From JBBQKI01 sp038326725 (GTDB taxonomy: Bacteria > Bacteroidota > Bacteroidia > Flavobacteriales > Flavobacteriaceae), in assembly GCA_038326725.1 (NCBI GenBank), contig JBBQKI010000004.1, positions 1-64,000 of the forward strand: a stretch of 64,000 nucleotides of DNA, read 5' to 3'. Of this stretch, positions 26,505 to 33,785 are shown one piece after another. Each line of letters starts with the position of its first letter. The first letter of the stretch is position 1. The translations under genes were made by a program, and so were the position numbers. A model generated the notes under the pieces. It had not been told where the DNA came from. It worked only from the letters and a program-made list of their open reading frames with translations, and ran no database searches.

Positions 26505-26643
26505 GCCACGAATGCATAAATATTTTTTCTTTTTTTATATAAACAATTCGTGGATTCGTGGCGGATGAAATGGAAATGTGTTGCCACGAATACACAAATT
26601 TTTTTTTAAGATTTTTCATTAAAATTATTCGTGCATTCGTGGC
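26505..26643. repeat. Two consecutive inverted-repeat hairpins
   Basis: Arm GCCACGAATGCATAAA (26505-26520) is inverted at 26546-26562 (ATTCGTGGATTCGTGGC). The unit then recurs: GCCACGAATACACAAAT (26583-26599) with its inverse at 26627-26643. Each hairpin has a T-rich spacer. It fills the whole gap between two convergent genes, where it may act as a bidirectional terminator. The two-copy structure looks like a dispersed genomic repeat. Confidence 0.75.
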
Positions 26644-26651
26644 TTATAATT

Positions 26652-28013
26652 TCATTTATTTATAAAAACAGTTTTCAGGTTCACGAATTCCCGGATTCCG
26701 TGAATGCTGAGTTCCCGGCCGTAACCGCTTTCTTTAATCCCGCCAAAAGGCAATCGAGGGTCGCTTTTTACTAATTCATTAATGAACACTGCCCCTTCAT
26801 CAAACTCATAGGCCAATTTCTCTGCAGCTTCAATATTTTTAGAAAAAATGGACACACCAAGTCCAAACCGCGAGCTGTTTGAAAGTTGAATGGCTTCTTC
26901 AACAGTTTTAAAAGTGGTAACGGAAAGTACGGGACCAAAGGTTTCTTCGCTGAAAACGGCCATACTTTCATTTACATCCGTAAGGATGGTTGGCTCAAAA
27001 TATGCGCCTTGTCGTTTCCCTCCCAAAGCAAGGCTTGCTCCCGATTTGATTGAACTTTCCACTTGTTTTTCCAAAGAAACCGCTAAGTCTTCCCGTGCCA
27101 AAGTGCCAATATAGGTAGCTTCATCCATAGGGTCGCCGCTTTTTAGCTCTCGAGTTTTTGTTATCAATTTTTCTGTAAATTCTTTGGAAATGGATTCATC
27201 AACCAATAAACGTTTTCCAGCAATACAACTTTGACCAGTATTTTGGAATCGCGCTTGAATACAAGTTTCCACGGTTTTATCGATATCACAATCTTTTAGA
27301 ACAACCAAGGCATTACTACCGCCCAATTCCAATACGGTTTTTTTAATGTTCTTTCCGGCTGTTGAAGCTACCGCCGAACCCGCCGTGCCGCTTCCTGTTA
27401 ATGTTACTGCTTTTATAATGGGGTTTTCGATGATAGCTTCAATGGCTTCACTATTTACCAATAATGCCGAAAAACAAAATTCCGGAAAGCCAGCTCTATT
27501 AAAAACCTTTTCAATATTCAAAGCACTTCCAAAAACATTGGAAGCATGCTTTAAAACTGCAATATTCCCAGCCATCAATGCCGGTGCGGCAAAACGAAAC
27601 ACTTGCCAAAATGGATAATTCCAAGGCATAATGGCCAGCACTACCCCCATCGGTTCAAAACTCACATAGCTTTTATGAGCATCGGTTTTTATGATTTCAT
27701 TTTCTAATTGCTTTTCGGCATTTTCAGCATAATACTCGCATCCCAAGGCACATTTTTCAACTTCTGCCAAAGCTTGTGATATTGGCTTTCCCATTTCCTT
27801 AGTGATGGTTTGGGCATATTCATTTGCACTTTTCCGAAGCTCGGTAGCGGCGGCAAGCATAAGTTTTTTTCGTTCGCTAAAAGGAGTTTCCCGCCAATGT
27901 TTAAAGCGTTTTTGAGCATTTTCCAAAATTTCGCCTACCTCTTTTTTGGTATGTGTTTTAAAAGTTGCGATTTCTTCGCCACTATAAGGATTTTTGGAAA
28001 TTATTTTAGCCAT
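26652..28013 (-). CDS. NAD(P)-dependent aldehyde dehydrogenase, succinate-semialdehyde type
   Basis: A 453-residue aldehyde dehydrogenase. The catalytic cysteine is in FQNTGQSCIAGKRL, the general-base glutamate in VLELGGSNALVV, and the cofactor loop in TLTGSGTAGSAVA. The N-terminus MAKIISKNPYSGEEIATF and the overall length fit the short succinate-semialdehyde dehydrogenase branch (Sad/GabD-like). The substrate is inferred from family resemblance. It is divergent from the gcvT operon. Confidence 0.88.
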   Translation of the reverse strand: MAKIISKNPYSGEEIATFKTHTKKEVGEILENAQKRFKHWRETPFSERKKLMLAAATELRKSANEYAQTITKEMGKPISQALAEVEKCALGCEYYAENAEKQLENEIIKTDAHKSYVSFEPMGVVLAIMPWNYPFWQVFRFAAPALMAGNIAVLKHASNVFGSALNIEKVFNRAGFPEFCFSALLVNSEAIEAIIENPIIKAVTLTGSGTAGSAVASTAGKNIKKTVLELGGSNALVVLKDCDIDKTVETCIQARFQNTGQSCIAGKRLLVDESISKEFTEKLITKTRELKSGDPMDEATYIGTLAREDLAVSLEKQVESSIKSGASLALGGKRQGAYFEPTILTDVNESMAVFSEETFGPVLSVTTFKTVEEAIQLSNSSRFGLGVSIFSKNIEAAEKLAYEFDEGAVFINELVKSDPRLPFGGIKESGYGRELSIHGIREFVNLKTVFINK

Positions 28014-28134
28014 TGGTTTTATTTTAAAGGTATTGAAATCATTGAAACAGTAAGTTACGATTAAGAGTGTTTTAACGAAGGTTTTGTTTAAAAAATAATA
28101 ACACGTATAGCTCGTTAGCTTTTATAGTTTGTAA

Positions 28135-28142
28135 TACATTTG
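28135..28142 (+). promoter_or_regulatory. -7 promoter box of the gcvT operon
   Basis: TACATTTG is an exact match to the Bacteroidota -7 consensus TAnnTTTG, 55 bases before the gcvT start. A clean TTG at -33 is missing. The transcript leader would contain the CCCGCTTTCGCGGG hairpin. Confidence 0.45.
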
Positions 28143-28177
28143 CGAATATCAATATAGTTAGTAATAATCAAAAGATA

Positions 28178-28191
28178 CCCGCTTTCGCGGG
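28178..28191. repeat. CCCGCTTTCGCGGG palindromic repeat, copy 1
   Basis: A short GC-rich palindrome in the leader, six bases before the gcvT ATG. The same 14-mer recurs at 39336-39349 between rsmD and rnpB, so it is a dispersed repeat. Folding here could affect gcvT translation. Confidence 0.6.
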
Positions 28192-28197
28192 CACAAC

Positions 28198-29280
28198 ATG
28201 AAAAATACCGCACTTACACACATCCACGAACAATTAGGAGCAAAACTTGTTCCTTTTGCTGGTTATAATATGCCTGTTTCCTACGAAGGCGTAAATGCCG
28301 AACACGAAACCGTGCGAAAAGCTGTGGGGGTTTTTGATGTATCCCACATGGGCGAATTTTTAATAACCGGCCCAAAGGCGTTGTCGCTAATTCAAAAAGT
28401 GTGCAGCAATGATATTTCCGTAATGGTTGATGGGCAGGCGCAGTATAATTGCCTGCCCAATGAAACCGGTGGTATTGTTGACGATTTAATCGTTTACCGT
28501 TTTGATGCTGAAAAATGGCTGTTGGTTGTGAACGCTTCAAACATTGATAAAGATTGGGATTGGATTACGAAACATAATGAAGTAAACGCAGAAATGCGCA
28601 ACCTTTCCGATGATTATTCGCTTTTGGCAATACAAGGCCCAAACGCAATTGAAGCGATGCAATCACTGACTTCAGTTGATTTAAGTGCAATAAAATTCTA
28701 CACTTTTAAAGTTGCCGATTTTGCCGGAATTGAACACGTAATCATCAGTGCCACAGGATATACCGGCAGTGGTGGATTTGAGATTTATTGCAAGAATAGT
28801 GAAGTCGAGCAAGTTTGGAACAAAGTAATGGAGGCTGGGAAAAATTTCGATATAAAACCCATTGGTCTTGCTGCACGTGATACCCTTCGTTTGGAAATGG
28901 GTTTCTGTCTTTACGGGAATGATATTAACGATACCACTTCGCCTATAGAGGCAGGCTTGGGATGGATTACCAAATTCACTAAAGATTTCATCAATTCCGA
29001 AAACCTGAAAAGGGAAAAAGAAAACGGGCCAAAACGCAAACTCATCGCTTTTGAACTGAACGAGCGGGGCATCCCTCGCCACGATTATGAAATTGTGGAT
29101 AAACAAGGCAACATTATTGGCATCGTTACCAGCGGCACCATGGCACCTTCACTAAACAAAGGGATTGGTTTGGGATATGTACCCACAGAATTCAGCAAAG
29201 TGGGAAGTGAAATTTTTATTCAAATAAGGAAAAACGCTGTACCTGCAACCGTTGTAAAACTTCCATTTTATAAGGCTTAA
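28198..29280 (+). CDS. gcvT: Aminomethyltransferase (glycine cleavage T protein)
   Basis: A 360-residue T protein of the glycine cleavage system. It transfers the aminomethyl carbon from the H protein lipoyl arm to tetrahydrofolate, releasing ammonia. Family blocks are LVPFAGYNMPVSYEG, GVFDVSHMGEF, AQYNCLPNETGGIVDDLIVYR, ATGYTGSGGFEIY and AARDTLRLEMG, in which the aspartate is catalytic. The length matches E. coli GcvT (364). The other gcv genes are not in the window. Its stop overlaps the next start (TAATG), so it heads a three-gene operon. Confidence 0.96.
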   Translation: MKNTALTHIHEQLGAKLVPFAGYNMPVSYEGVNAEHETVRKAVGVFDVSHMGEFLITGPKALSLIQKVCSNDISVMVDGQAQYNCLPNETGGIVDDLIVYRFDAEKWLLVVNASNIDKDWDWITKHNEVNAEMRNLSDDYSLLAIQGPNAIEAMQSLTSVDLSAIKFYTFKVADFAGIEHVIISATGYTGSGGFEIYCKNSEVEQVWNKVMEAGKNFDIKPIGLAARDTLRLEMGFCLYGNDINDTTSPIEAGLGWITKFTKDFINSENLKREKENGPKRKLIAFELNERGIPRHDYEIVDKQGNIIGIVTSGTMAPSLNKGIGLGYVPTEFSKVGSEIFIQIRKNAVPATVVKLPFYKA

Positions 29281-30128
29281 TGGGGAACCGGATCCTAATT
29301 CTCGGGGCCAGCGGATTTATCGGGAATTACGTTTATAGGGAACTTCTGCCCTATTTTGAGGTGTTTGGAACATATTGCCATCAAAATCGTGTTTATCAAG
29401 AAAATCATGTTTTTTCTCAATATTGCGTAGAAGATGACAACCTTCCTTTGCTCCTCAACAAAATAAAACCTGGGATTATAATTAGTGCGCTGATCGGAAA
29501 TTTTAAAGACCAGTTAAAAGCGCACCGCGAACTTTGTGAATATGCTGAAAACACCAGTAAGTGCAGGATACTCTATTTTTCCGCAGCCGAGGTTTTTGAT
29601 GGTGCCAACCGATTTCCAGCATACGAAAACGACAGGCCTTTAGCTGAAAGCGATTGCGGAAAATTCAAGATTGCAGTGGAAAAATTATTGTTGGAAAGAA
29701 TACCAAAACAAATCGCCATTCTTCGCTTGCCACTGGTTTTGGGGATAAATTCGCCAAAGGTGCAGCAATTGCGGCAAGCCACAAGGCACAAAGCAGTTTT
29801 TGAGGTTTTCCCAAACCTGATTGTTTCCGTTACCACGGTAAACAAAATTTCCCAGCAACTGCATTATATAATCAACAAAAAACTGACTGGGATTTTTCAT
29901 CTGGCCAGTAATGATATGGTGCACCACGAAGAACTTTTTCGAGAAATAGCCTCAAAAACCGGGAATAAAATCCCTATCTTTAAAAGCGTTTATAGCAGCA
30001 ATGACGATAGTTACCTCGCTATCCTCCCCAAGAAAAACCGCTTGCCCCTGCCCTATCAAACCACTGTGGCCAAAGTAATCGAGGAATGCACATTAAAAGA
30101 AGAATTTGAAACTCTTAAAAAAAATTGA
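29280..30128 (+). CDS. RmlD-like NAD(P)-binding reductase, catalytic Tyr replaced by Cys
   Basis: A 282-residue extended-SDR protein with the Rossmann motif GASGFIGNYVYREL. It has the layout of RmlD/dTDP-4-dehydrorhamnose-reductase-like proteins: YFSAAEVFDG at the catalytic Ser/Thr strand, then SDCGKFKIAVEKLL where relatives have YGKxK. The YxxxK tyrosine is therefore a cysteine (codon TGC), while the lysine remains. It may have lost reductase activity or use another base. Its ATG overlaps the gcvT stop and a pterin dehydratase follows after one base. The substrate is unknown. Confidence 0.75.
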   Translation: MGNRILILGASGFIGNYVYRELLPYFEVFGTYCHQNRVYQENHVFSQYCVEDDNLPLLLNKIKPGIIISALIGNFKDQLKAHRELCEYAENTSKCRILYFSAAEVFDGANRFPAYENDRPLAESDCGKFKIAVEKLLLERIPKQIAILRLPLVLGINSPKVQQLRQATRHKAVFEVFPNLIVSVTTVNKISQQLHYIINKKLTGIFHLASNDMVHHEELFREIASKTGNKIPIFKSVYSSNDDSYLAILPKKNRLPLPYQTTVAKVIEECTLKEEFETLKKN

Positions 30129-30129
30129 T

Positions 30130-30411
30130 ATGAAAAAGTATTCTGAAAAAGAGATAAATGAAAAATTAAAAGAAATGGAAGGCTGGGATTATGAAGACGG
30201 CGCCATCCATACTTCCTTTGAGTTCGATGATTTTAAAGATGCGTTTTCCGTGATGACGCGTATTGCCTTTGAAGCCGAAACCATGCAGCACCACCCAGAT
30301 TGGTCCAATGTTTACAATACCTTAAACATTTCGCTATCCACCCACGATGCCGGTGGCGTTACCGAAAAGGATTTTAAATTGGCAAAGATTATTGATGGAT
30401 TGGTGGGGTGA
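30130..30411 (+). CDS. 4a-hydroxytetrahydrobiopterin dehydratase (PCD)
   Basis: A 93-residue pterin-4a-carbinolamine dehydratase. The active-site motif is ETMQHHPDWSNVYN (tandem histidines), followed by ISLSTHDAGGVTEKDF with the third histidine. It dehydrates 4a-hydroxytetrahydropterin, the by-product of aromatic amino acid hydroxylases. The ATG at 30130 gives the standard length; a longer frame from 30106 overlaps the previous gene. It is the last gene of the gcvT operon, convergent with the toxin-antitoxin pair eight bases on. Confidence 0.93.
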   Translation: MKKYSEKEINEKLKEMEGWDYEDGAIHTSFEFDDFKDAFSVMTRIAFEAETMQHHPDWSNVYNTLNISLSTHDAGGVTEKDFKLAKIIDGLVG

Positions 30412-30419
30412 AGTTGCGC

Positions 30420-30782
30420 TTAGCCATTGGCCAATAATATATCCGCAGGGATATTCAAACCTTTGTAAAGTGACCTTATCATTTTAAGCGTTAGGCTTCT
30501 CTTTCTGTTTAAGATCTCGCTTACCCTACTTTGGCTTCCAAGATATTTAACCATATCTGCATTGGTCATGTCCATTTGCTCCATCCTAAACTTGATGGCA
30601 TCGATGGGATCTGGCGGGGCAATGGGCCAGTGCTTCATTTCATAGGATTCAATCAGTGTTATCAGCAAATCCAATTCATCGCCTTTAGCTGTGTCTTTAT
30701 TTGTTCCCCATAATTCATCGACTCTTTTGACCGAATCATTATAATCTTGTTCTGTTTTAATTGGCTTAATATCCATAATCAA
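30420..30782 (-). CDS. higA: HigA-type antitoxin with Xre helix-turn-helix
   Basis: A 120-residue antitoxin. The N-terminal half is acidic and helical. The C-terminal half is an Xre-type helix-turn-helix (MDMTNADMVKYLGSQSRVSEI and LNRKRSLTLKMIRSLYKGL). It should bind both the toxin and the operon operator. The gene follows the toxin with a four-base overlap, the toxin-first order typical of higBA modules. Confidence 0.9.
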   Translation of the reverse strand: MIMDIKPIKTEQDYNDSVKRVDELWGTNKDTAKGDELDLLITLIESYEMKHWPIAPPDPIDAIKFRMEQMDMTNADMVKYLGSQSRVSEILNRKRSLTLKMIRSLYKGLNIPADILLANG

Positions 30783-31078
30783 ATTGTTTTAGCTTCTATT
30801 TTGTCATATAGCTTGTGTGTTCCAATGAATCGTATAAAGATTACCTGAAACTCATAATCTATCGCAACTACTAATCTGTAATCATTGCCTTTAATGTTAA
30901 ACACCACTTTTCCATCACCTAAAATACTAGCATTTGGGTATTGGAGTTTAAGCTCATGGGTATTTTTCCATTCAGCTGCCCTAGCATCGTGATACCAAGC
31001 CCGCAAAGAAGTTTCGGAGCCTGTATTCTCTGGCCTTTCAAAAAACTCCCTAATAGCCCTAAAGGCAATAATCCTCAT
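30779..31078 (-). CDS. higB: HigB-type mRNA interferase toxin
   Basis: A 99-residue toxin of the HigB_toxin family (RelE fold). It has the family blocks SLRAWYHDARAAEWKN, NASILGDGKVVFNIKGN and YRLVVAIDYEFQVIFIRFIGTHKLYD. Such toxins cleave ribosome-bound mRNA. The reading frame is intact and paired with an intact antitoxin, so the module is probably functional. A promoter box and a 13-bp palindrome lie just upstream. Confidence 0.92.
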   Translation of the reverse strand: MRIIAFRAIREFFERPENTGSETSLRAWYHDARAAEWKNTHELKLQYPNASILGDGKVVFNIKGNDYRLVVAIDYEFQVIFIRFIGTHKLYDKIEAKTI

Positions 31079-31082
31079 GGTG

Positions 31083-31122
31083 CAAATGTATGGAAATTAT
31101 TTTATGGCTTCCCAAATTGGGA
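31083..31122 (-). promoter_or_regulatory. higBA promoter with operator-like palindrome
   Basis: On the minus strand a TACATTTG box (31083-31090) is an exact -7 match, and a TTG lies 22 bases upstream at 31113-31115. The TTG is inside the perfect palindrome TCCCAAATTGGGA (31110-31122), a likely HigA operator. The box ends five bases from the toxin ATG, so the transcript could be leaderless or nearly so. Confidence 0.55.
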
Positions 31123-31192
31123 TATATTTGCCGAATACCCTTAGTGATTTGCTAGAATGAATTTATTGGAAATTTTCGCCCTAAAATAAAAT

Positions 31193-31221
31193 TTGCCAAC
31201 CCAATCAAATTTTTAAATTTG
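31193..31221 (+). promoter_or_regulatory. yebC promoter
   Basis: TTG at 31193-31195, an 18-base spacer, and TAAATTTG at 31214-31221. Both elements match the Bacteroidota housekeeping consensus. The box ends 19 bases before the yebC ATG, giving a short leader. Confidence 0.6.
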
Positions 31222-31240
31222 CAGTCAAAACAACCAAACT

Positions 31241-31960
31241 ATGGGAAGAGCCTTTGAATTCCGCAAAGCAAGGAAAATGAAACGTTGGTCCGCCATGTCA
31301 AAAGCCTTTACACGTATCGGCAAAGACATCGTGATGGCTGTAAAAGAAGGCGGGCCGGATCCTGATTCCAACTCAAGGCTGAGGGCGGTTATCCAAAATG
31401 CCAAGGCCGTTAACATGCCGAAGGACAACGTGGAGCGCGCCATTAAAAAAGCGAGCGACAAAAGTTTGGGCGATTTTAAGGAAATTCTTTTTGAAGGTTA
31501 TGCCCCACACGGAATCGCCATTTTGGTGGAAACCGCCACCGATAATAACACTCGCACGGTAGCCAATATACGTTCCTATTTTAACAAATGCGACGGTAGC
31601 CTTGGCACTTCCGGCTCGGTTTCATTTATGTTCGATCACACTTGCAATTTCCGCATCAGTGCGCAAGGAATGGATATTGAAGAACTGGAACTGGAACTGA
31701 TAGACCACGGCTTGGATGAAATTTTCCAAGATGAAGACGGCATTTTGATTTATGCGCCTTTTGAAAATTTCGGTTCAATTCAATCCTTTTTGGAAGAAAA
31801 AAATATAGAAATCCTTTCCTCAGGTTTTGAAAGAATCCCTCAAGTCACGAAAAAACTTTCCGAGGCCGATGCTGCCGATGTTGAAAAATTATTGGATAAA
31901 ATTGAAGAGGATGATGATGTTCAGAACGTGTACCACACTATGGAAGAAAGCACGAACTGA
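31241..31960 (+). CDS. yebC: YebC/PmpR family regulatory protein
   Basis: A 239-residue YebC-type protein. It begins MGRAFEFRKARKMKRWSAMS, followed by RIGKDIVMAVKEGGPDPDSN and NAKAVNMPKDNVERAIKKAS. Family members were annotated as transcription regulators, and recent work links several to relief of ribosome stalling at proline runs. It is cytoplasmic and of standard length (about 240). It is monocistronic between a clear promoter and a strong terminator. Confidence 0.94.
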   Translation: MGRAFEFRKARKMKRWSAMSKAFTRIGKDIVMAVKEGGPDPDSNSRLRAVIQNAKAVNMPKDNVERAIKKASDKSLGDFKEILFEGYAPHGIAILVETATDNNTRTVANIRSYFNKCDGSLGTSGSVSFMFDHTCNFRISAQGMDIEELELELIDHGLDEIFQDEDGILIYAPFENFGSIQSFLEEKNIEILSSGFERIPQVTKKLSEADAADVEKLLDKIEEDDDVQNVYHTMEESTN

Positions 31961-31975
31961 TTTATTAGGAAAAAG

Positions 31976-32018
31976 AAAATCCCCCTATTCCAATGTTTGG
32001 AAAGTAGGGGGATTTTTA
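31976..32018. terminator. Bidirectional terminator between yebC and a lipoprotein gene
   Basis: AAAATCCCCCTA pairs with TAGGGGGATTTT, with inner pairing of TTCCAA and TTTGGAA. A- and T-runs flank it on both sides. It lies between convergent genes and can serve both. Confidence 0.85.
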
Positions 32019-32037
32019 TATTAAAAGCAGTACTAGA

Positions 32038-33072
32038 TTAATTGTCATTAAAAAATACCGAAGAAGCACCTTCAAAACCGGCACTAAAGGTTGGGATTAA
32101 ATTGCCACCTGCCCCGGTTTCTGTGAAGTACAATATTTTTCCCCCTTCATTGGCTCGTTCCGCAATAAATATGGTTTGCCTTTCATTGTCGTAATCAACT
32201 GAAACAGGGTTACCCAATTCCGTTAAATTTCCTGAAACCCTTACTTGATTCCCGGCCACGGCCAGTGTGCCTCCATCTTCAGTTATGTTGAATTTTGTAA
32301 TAAATCCGCTTATAAAATGGAAGCCACCATCAGTAGCATTTTCAGCATCGCCGATATCCGTTAGGATTACAAAACCATCATCTTCAGCAATCCCGTGGGT
32401 TCGGACGATTCCTTCTATTGTAATCCGTTTTGAGGGAGCAACCGTGGCATCAATAGTGTTGTCTGCCACAAAATTGTTGAAGGAAGCCACATCCGCAGTT
32501 TTATCAACAACCGCAAAAAGAGTATTACCAATAAATTCAATTCCCCAAACCGCGAAATCCACGGTTACGGTATTCCTTAAATTTATGCCGTTTTCATCAC
32601 GTTCGAATATAAAAAAACGTCCATCATTCGTATCGGGATTGCCATCCACATCGGCATTATCCGAAATTACGTAAACATCACCATTAACGGCAATATCTCG
32701 AGGGCTTTCCAAACTGGGGGTGCTTGATACTAAAAGGCTCAAATTGGAACCATCTGGTACATTTGAAATATTACTATAAACATTAACCGTTGATTGTGAT
32801 CGCGAGTTGACGACAATTTCATTTGCTTCTTCATCATAAAAAACCCCTTCCGAGTCCTCGGAACCGGTGCTTAATATTCGAGTTAAGATAATTGTTGGGG
32901 TAAAATCGAACACCGCAAGATTATCACCTGTATTACTGGTGGCGTACAAACTGGCCAGAACATTTGGTGGAAGCGGATCGCCATCATCTGTTGGGCTATC
33001 ATCCTCCGTATTGCACGATGCAAATAACAATGTTGACGCTAAGGCAAAGCTTAAAAATTTAATATTTTTCAT
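32038..33072 (-). CDS. Beta-propeller-like lipoprotein, hypothetical
   Basis: A 344-residue lipoprotein with the signal MKNIKFLSFALASTLLFASC (lipid cysteine at 20) and an acidic linker (NTEDDSPTDDGDP). The rest consists of repeated blade-like units (NLAVFDFTPTI, PRDIAVNGDVYVISDNAD, GIEFIGNTLFAVVDK, NPVSVDYDNERQTIFIAERA), suggesting a beta-propeller. No enzymatic motif is visible. It is probably surface- or periplasm-exposed. Transcribed alone. Confidence 0.7.
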   Translation of the reverse strand: MKNIKFLSFALASTLLFASCNTEDDSPTDDGDPLPPNVLASLYATSNTGDNLAVFDFTPTIILTRILSTGSEDSEGVFYDEEANEIVVNSRSQSTVNVYSNISNVPDGSNLSLLVSSTPSLESPRDIAVNGDVYVISDNADVDGNPDTNDGRFFIFERDENGINLRNTVTVDFAVWGIEFIGNTLFAVVDKTADVASFNNFVADNTIDATVAPSKRITIEGIVRTHGIAEDDGFVILTDIGDAENATDGGFHFISGFITKFNITEDGGTLAVAGNQVRVSGNLTELGNPVSVDYDNERQTIFIAERANEGGKILYFTETGAGGNLIPTFSAGFEGASSVFFNDN

Positions 33073-33216
33073 AATTATTTAATTTTAATTTAATACATAG
33101 TTAAAAATAAGATTTCATATTGAGAAATGTAAAGAAAATGATTAACGGGAAATTAACAACAGATGATTGGTTTCATGCCGTTAGAATATAACCAATTATA
33201 AGAACTTAACAGTGCT

Positions 33217-33768
33217 TTAGATAAAATTATGTGAAAAATTGTCCCGGTTTTTTCCTTCCACATCTTTGAAAAAGGAATGAAACACTTCAAAATCTTCCCT
33301 GATAACCCCCGTTAAAAAATATGGTTTTCCAATAGTAACAGTTTTGGTTTTATAATTGAATGAGACACAAATAATGGGCACGTTTCCTTTTAAGGCTATA
33401 TAATAAAACCCCGTTTTCCATAGCTCCACTTTTTTTCGCGTGCCTTCCGGAGACAATGCCAGCCTAAATTCTTCTTTTTTGGAAAACAATTCCACAATGG
33501 AATCTACTGTATTTTGACGGGAACCGCGGTCCAAGGGCGAGCCGCCCATCCATTTAAAATACCAACCAAATGGGGGTTGAAACAACTCTTTTTTGGCCAC
33601 ATAGTTTATTTGTGTTTCTAAAATTTTCCTAGCAAAAGCCCCAATATAAAAATCATGCCAGTTGGTGTGCGGCGCAACGATTACTACAGCTTTTTTTATC
33701 TCTGGCTGAAAAGAACCTGTAATTTTCCAAGCTAAAATTTTATAAAAAAAGAATTTTGTAAAACCCAT
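33217..33768 (-). CDS. Lysophospholipid acyltransferase family protein (PlsC-like)
   Basis: A 183-residue acyltransferase. The catalytic HxxxxD motif is in VAPHTNWHDFYIG, the substrate-binding glycine/arginine block is GGSPLDRGSR, and SPEGTRKK is the third motif. It is shorter than E. coli PlsC (245), as is usual for this flavobacterial branch. It likely acylates a lysophospholipid or another lipid acceptor at the inner membrane. It follows the KdsB-KdnB fusion by 17 bases on the same strand. Confidence 0.85.
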   Translation of the reverse strand: MGFTKFFFYKILAWKITGSFQPEIKKAVVIVAPHTNWHDFYIGAFARKILETQINYVAKKELFQPPFGWYFKWMGGSPLDRGSRQNTVDSIVELFSKKEEFRLALSPEGTRKKVELWKTGFYYIALKGNVPIICVSFNYKTKTVTIGKPYFLTGVIREDFEVFHSFFKDVEGKNRDNFSHNFI

Positions 33769-33785
33769 TCAAGAAAATTTACGAA

